A DNA stretch of 64,000 nt from Cyclospora cayetanensis (Eukaryota > Apicomplexa > Conoidasida > Eucoccidiorida > Eimeriidae), in NCBI RefSeq assembly GCF_002999335.1, contig NW_020312090.1, positions 40,968 through 104,967 of the forward strand, read 5' to 3'. A model generated the notes under the pieces. That model was not told where the DNA came from and made no database searches. It was given only the letters and a program-made list of their open reading frames with translations. Positions within the stretch are counted from its first letter, which is position 1. The number at the start of each line of letters is the position of its first letter. The position numbers and the translations under genes were made by a program. Positions 63,201-64,000 of this stretch are shown piece after piece.

Positions 63201-63802
63201 CTGCGACGACGACGCTGCTGCTGACTCCGCCGGCGGCGCGAACGAAGGGCTGATCCTAAGACGGTGAGAAGGCTGCCTGGACGTCGACTGACGCTTTGTG
63301 AGTCCGCAACAGCAACAGGTGAGAGCGCAGCAGCAGCAGCGGGAGCAGCAGCAGCAGTAGTAGTGGCAGCAGGAGCAGCACTACTACTGCTGCCCGCGCC
63401 TGCCGTGAGTTGCGTTGTTTCTGCGGCATTGAATCCTTTTCTGTACCGGTTGGAGCTGTGCCGCAGCTGCTTTTGCTGGTGCGTTCGAGTGCTGCTACTG
63501 CCCTTCTTGCTGCGACGCTGCTGCTGCCGATTGTACAACGCCAGCAGCGGCCTTCCTTGAGGATCAATCAGCTCTAAAGGCACCAAGGCACCCCGCCGAA
63601 TGCACGTTTCCTGACTTCTGAGTTCGCGAAGACGCGCATACCGCGAGGCAATCGACGACAGGGGAGCTGCAGCAGACAGCGGCAGCAGTTGCGTGTTACG
63701 CGCGTATGTACCCGGGAAAAACCCTTTAAAAGCAGCGGCTAGGAAAAGGTGGAAGCGGAGAAAAAGAGAAACAAAAGGGCAAAACAGCAAATCGGTGAGC
63801 AT
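53933..63802 (-). CDS. Starch synthase (GT5) with long N-terminal extension, 18 exons
   Basis: Exons: 62691-63802, 60851-62604, 60313-60410, 59409-59525, 59162-59211, 58939-59027, 58582-58687, 58386-58449, 57907-58033, 57505-57610, 56769-56928, 56473-56617, 56032-56140, 55785-55864, 55473-55577, 55093-55228, 54684-54813 and 53933-54406. All phases close: 4962 nt, 1653 residues. The GT5 domain starts at FVAPELGKWSTVGGLGVMV (donor-binding GGLG). It continues with EVIVISPYYERN, VTFAKGALELL, IVTNDWPTSLIPAYAKNGF, LPTELLVDPLWHNHVVNPSR, FAFIGRITQQKG, FGLMPSAFEPGGIVQHEFF and GTPVIAFHTGGLKDTV. The enzyme transfers glucose from a nucleotide sugar to alpha-1,4-glucan, i.e. the amylopectin store of coccidia. 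The first about 990 residues are low-complexity with ordered islands and no known domain. Two introns (at 59161 and 55784) have GC donors. The catalytic part is near certain; the first two exons could be a separate gene. Confidence 0.82.
55345..55410. repeat. Short 15-bp tandem repeat in an intron
   Basis: Units of GGTGGGAAAGAAGAA repeat about four times in the starch synthase intron 55229-55472. Confidence 0.8.
57066..57474. repeat. 55-bp minisatellite inside a starch synthase intron
   Basis: Unit starts recur every 55 bases, at 57130, 57185, 57240, 57295, 57350, 57405 and 57460, with a partial unit before. Units begin AAATACTGAAGAAATGCAGA. The array fills most of the intron 56929-57504. 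All three minus-strand frames stay open through it, giving Ser/Cys/Phe-rich translations with no motif. Confidence 0.9.
58142..58192. repeat. ATGCATGCATATATAT microsatellite
   Basis: Alternating purine-pyrimidine run within the starch synthase intron 58034-58385. Confidence 0.8.
59640..60235. repeat. 21-bp minisatellite inside a starch synthase intron
   Basis: Units of about 21 bp of the form AGGCAATCCAATGCGAAA... recur about 28 times, with variants (CAACTTAATGC, AAACATATAGG). They lie within intron 59526-60312, directly upstream of the exon that begins the GT5 domain. Because 21 is a multiple of three, the minus strand has a 145-codon open frame of LPVFRIG-like heptads. Confidence 0.88.
60430..60600. 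repeat. ACATACAT microsatellite
   Basis: Runs of CATACATGCACATACACATACATACATA between two starch synthase exons (intron 60411-60850). Confidence 0.75.
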
Positions 63803-63855
63803 TCATAAGAGGACTCCTCCTCCCTGCCTCACCTCCGCCATTCCCCCTTTCTTGC

Positions 63856-63886
<31 letters not shown>

Positions 63887-64000
63887 TTCTCCTTTCCGTT
63901 CTCTGCCCTCACTCGCCCCTTGTCCCTGCCTCTGGTTTATATGCGAGTGCGTAGGCTATGTGTCGTTCATAACGCACACCTAATTAGAGTCGACGACCTT
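63803..64000. other. 5' flank of the starch synthase gene with (TC)n run
   Basis: A CTCTCTCTCTC run lies at 63856-63888. This would be promoter or 5' leader of the gene starting at 63802. No gene is seen up to the window end. Confidence 0.5.

Overview
The window is nuclear DNA of a coccidian apicomplexan, most likely an Eimeria species. The reasons are the very frequent CAG/CTG-type trinucleotide runs that pass through coding DNA and give long Gln, Ala, Ser or Leu tracts, multi-exon genes with short introns, and short telomere-like AAACCCT stretches. The gene content also fits: starch synthase, a SET8-type SET protein, a split PP2C and degenerate Ty3/gypsy-type retroelements. The genus is inferred from these features; no sequence search was possible.

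Layout. 0-10 kb: the 3' exons of a PP2C phosphatase (+), an FtsH-like AAA ATPase with no visible peptidase domain (-), and a PUS1/TruA tRNA pseudouridine synthase (+). 10-22 kb: three minus-strand genes, namely an Rgp1-like protein, a SET8-type lysine methyltransferase spread over six visible exons, and a 1212-residue protein of unknown function. 22-29.4 kb and 36.9-43.1 kb: gene-poor, AT-richer blocks that lack the CAG runs. Each carries one decayed minus-strand Ty3/gypsy-like element (gag, protease, RT/RNase H, and integrase in copy A). 29.4-35.5 kb: an island of three genes, a small two-exon protein (+), a repeat-rich membrane protein (-) and a Bax-inhibitor/TMBIM-family protein (+). 43.8-50.6 kb: a secreted coiled-coil protein (+) and a large divergent protein-kinase-like protein (-). 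50.9-53.9 kb: another gene-poor block. 53.9-63.8 kb: a starch synthase (GT5) gene on the minus strand, which by splice-phase bookkeeping extends over 18 exons and includes about 1000 residues in front of the catalytic domain.

The exon models were built by hand from protein-family continuity, GT/GC...AG borders and codon phase. For PUS1, TMBIM and GT5 every internal phase closes; for the SET8-type gene it closes from the first visible exon. The genes are housekeeping in character (tRNA modification, chromatin, glucan synthesis, Golgi traffic, membrane homeostasis) and do not form a pathway or operon-like unit.

Most notable: at least three GC-AG introns supported by protein continuity; a 25-bp triplication that copies the 5' splice site of a PUS1 intron; an FtsH-type ATPase without its protease; two retroelement copies that share a nearly identical ~1.2 kb core inside strongly diverged flanks; and satellite arrays placed inside introns.
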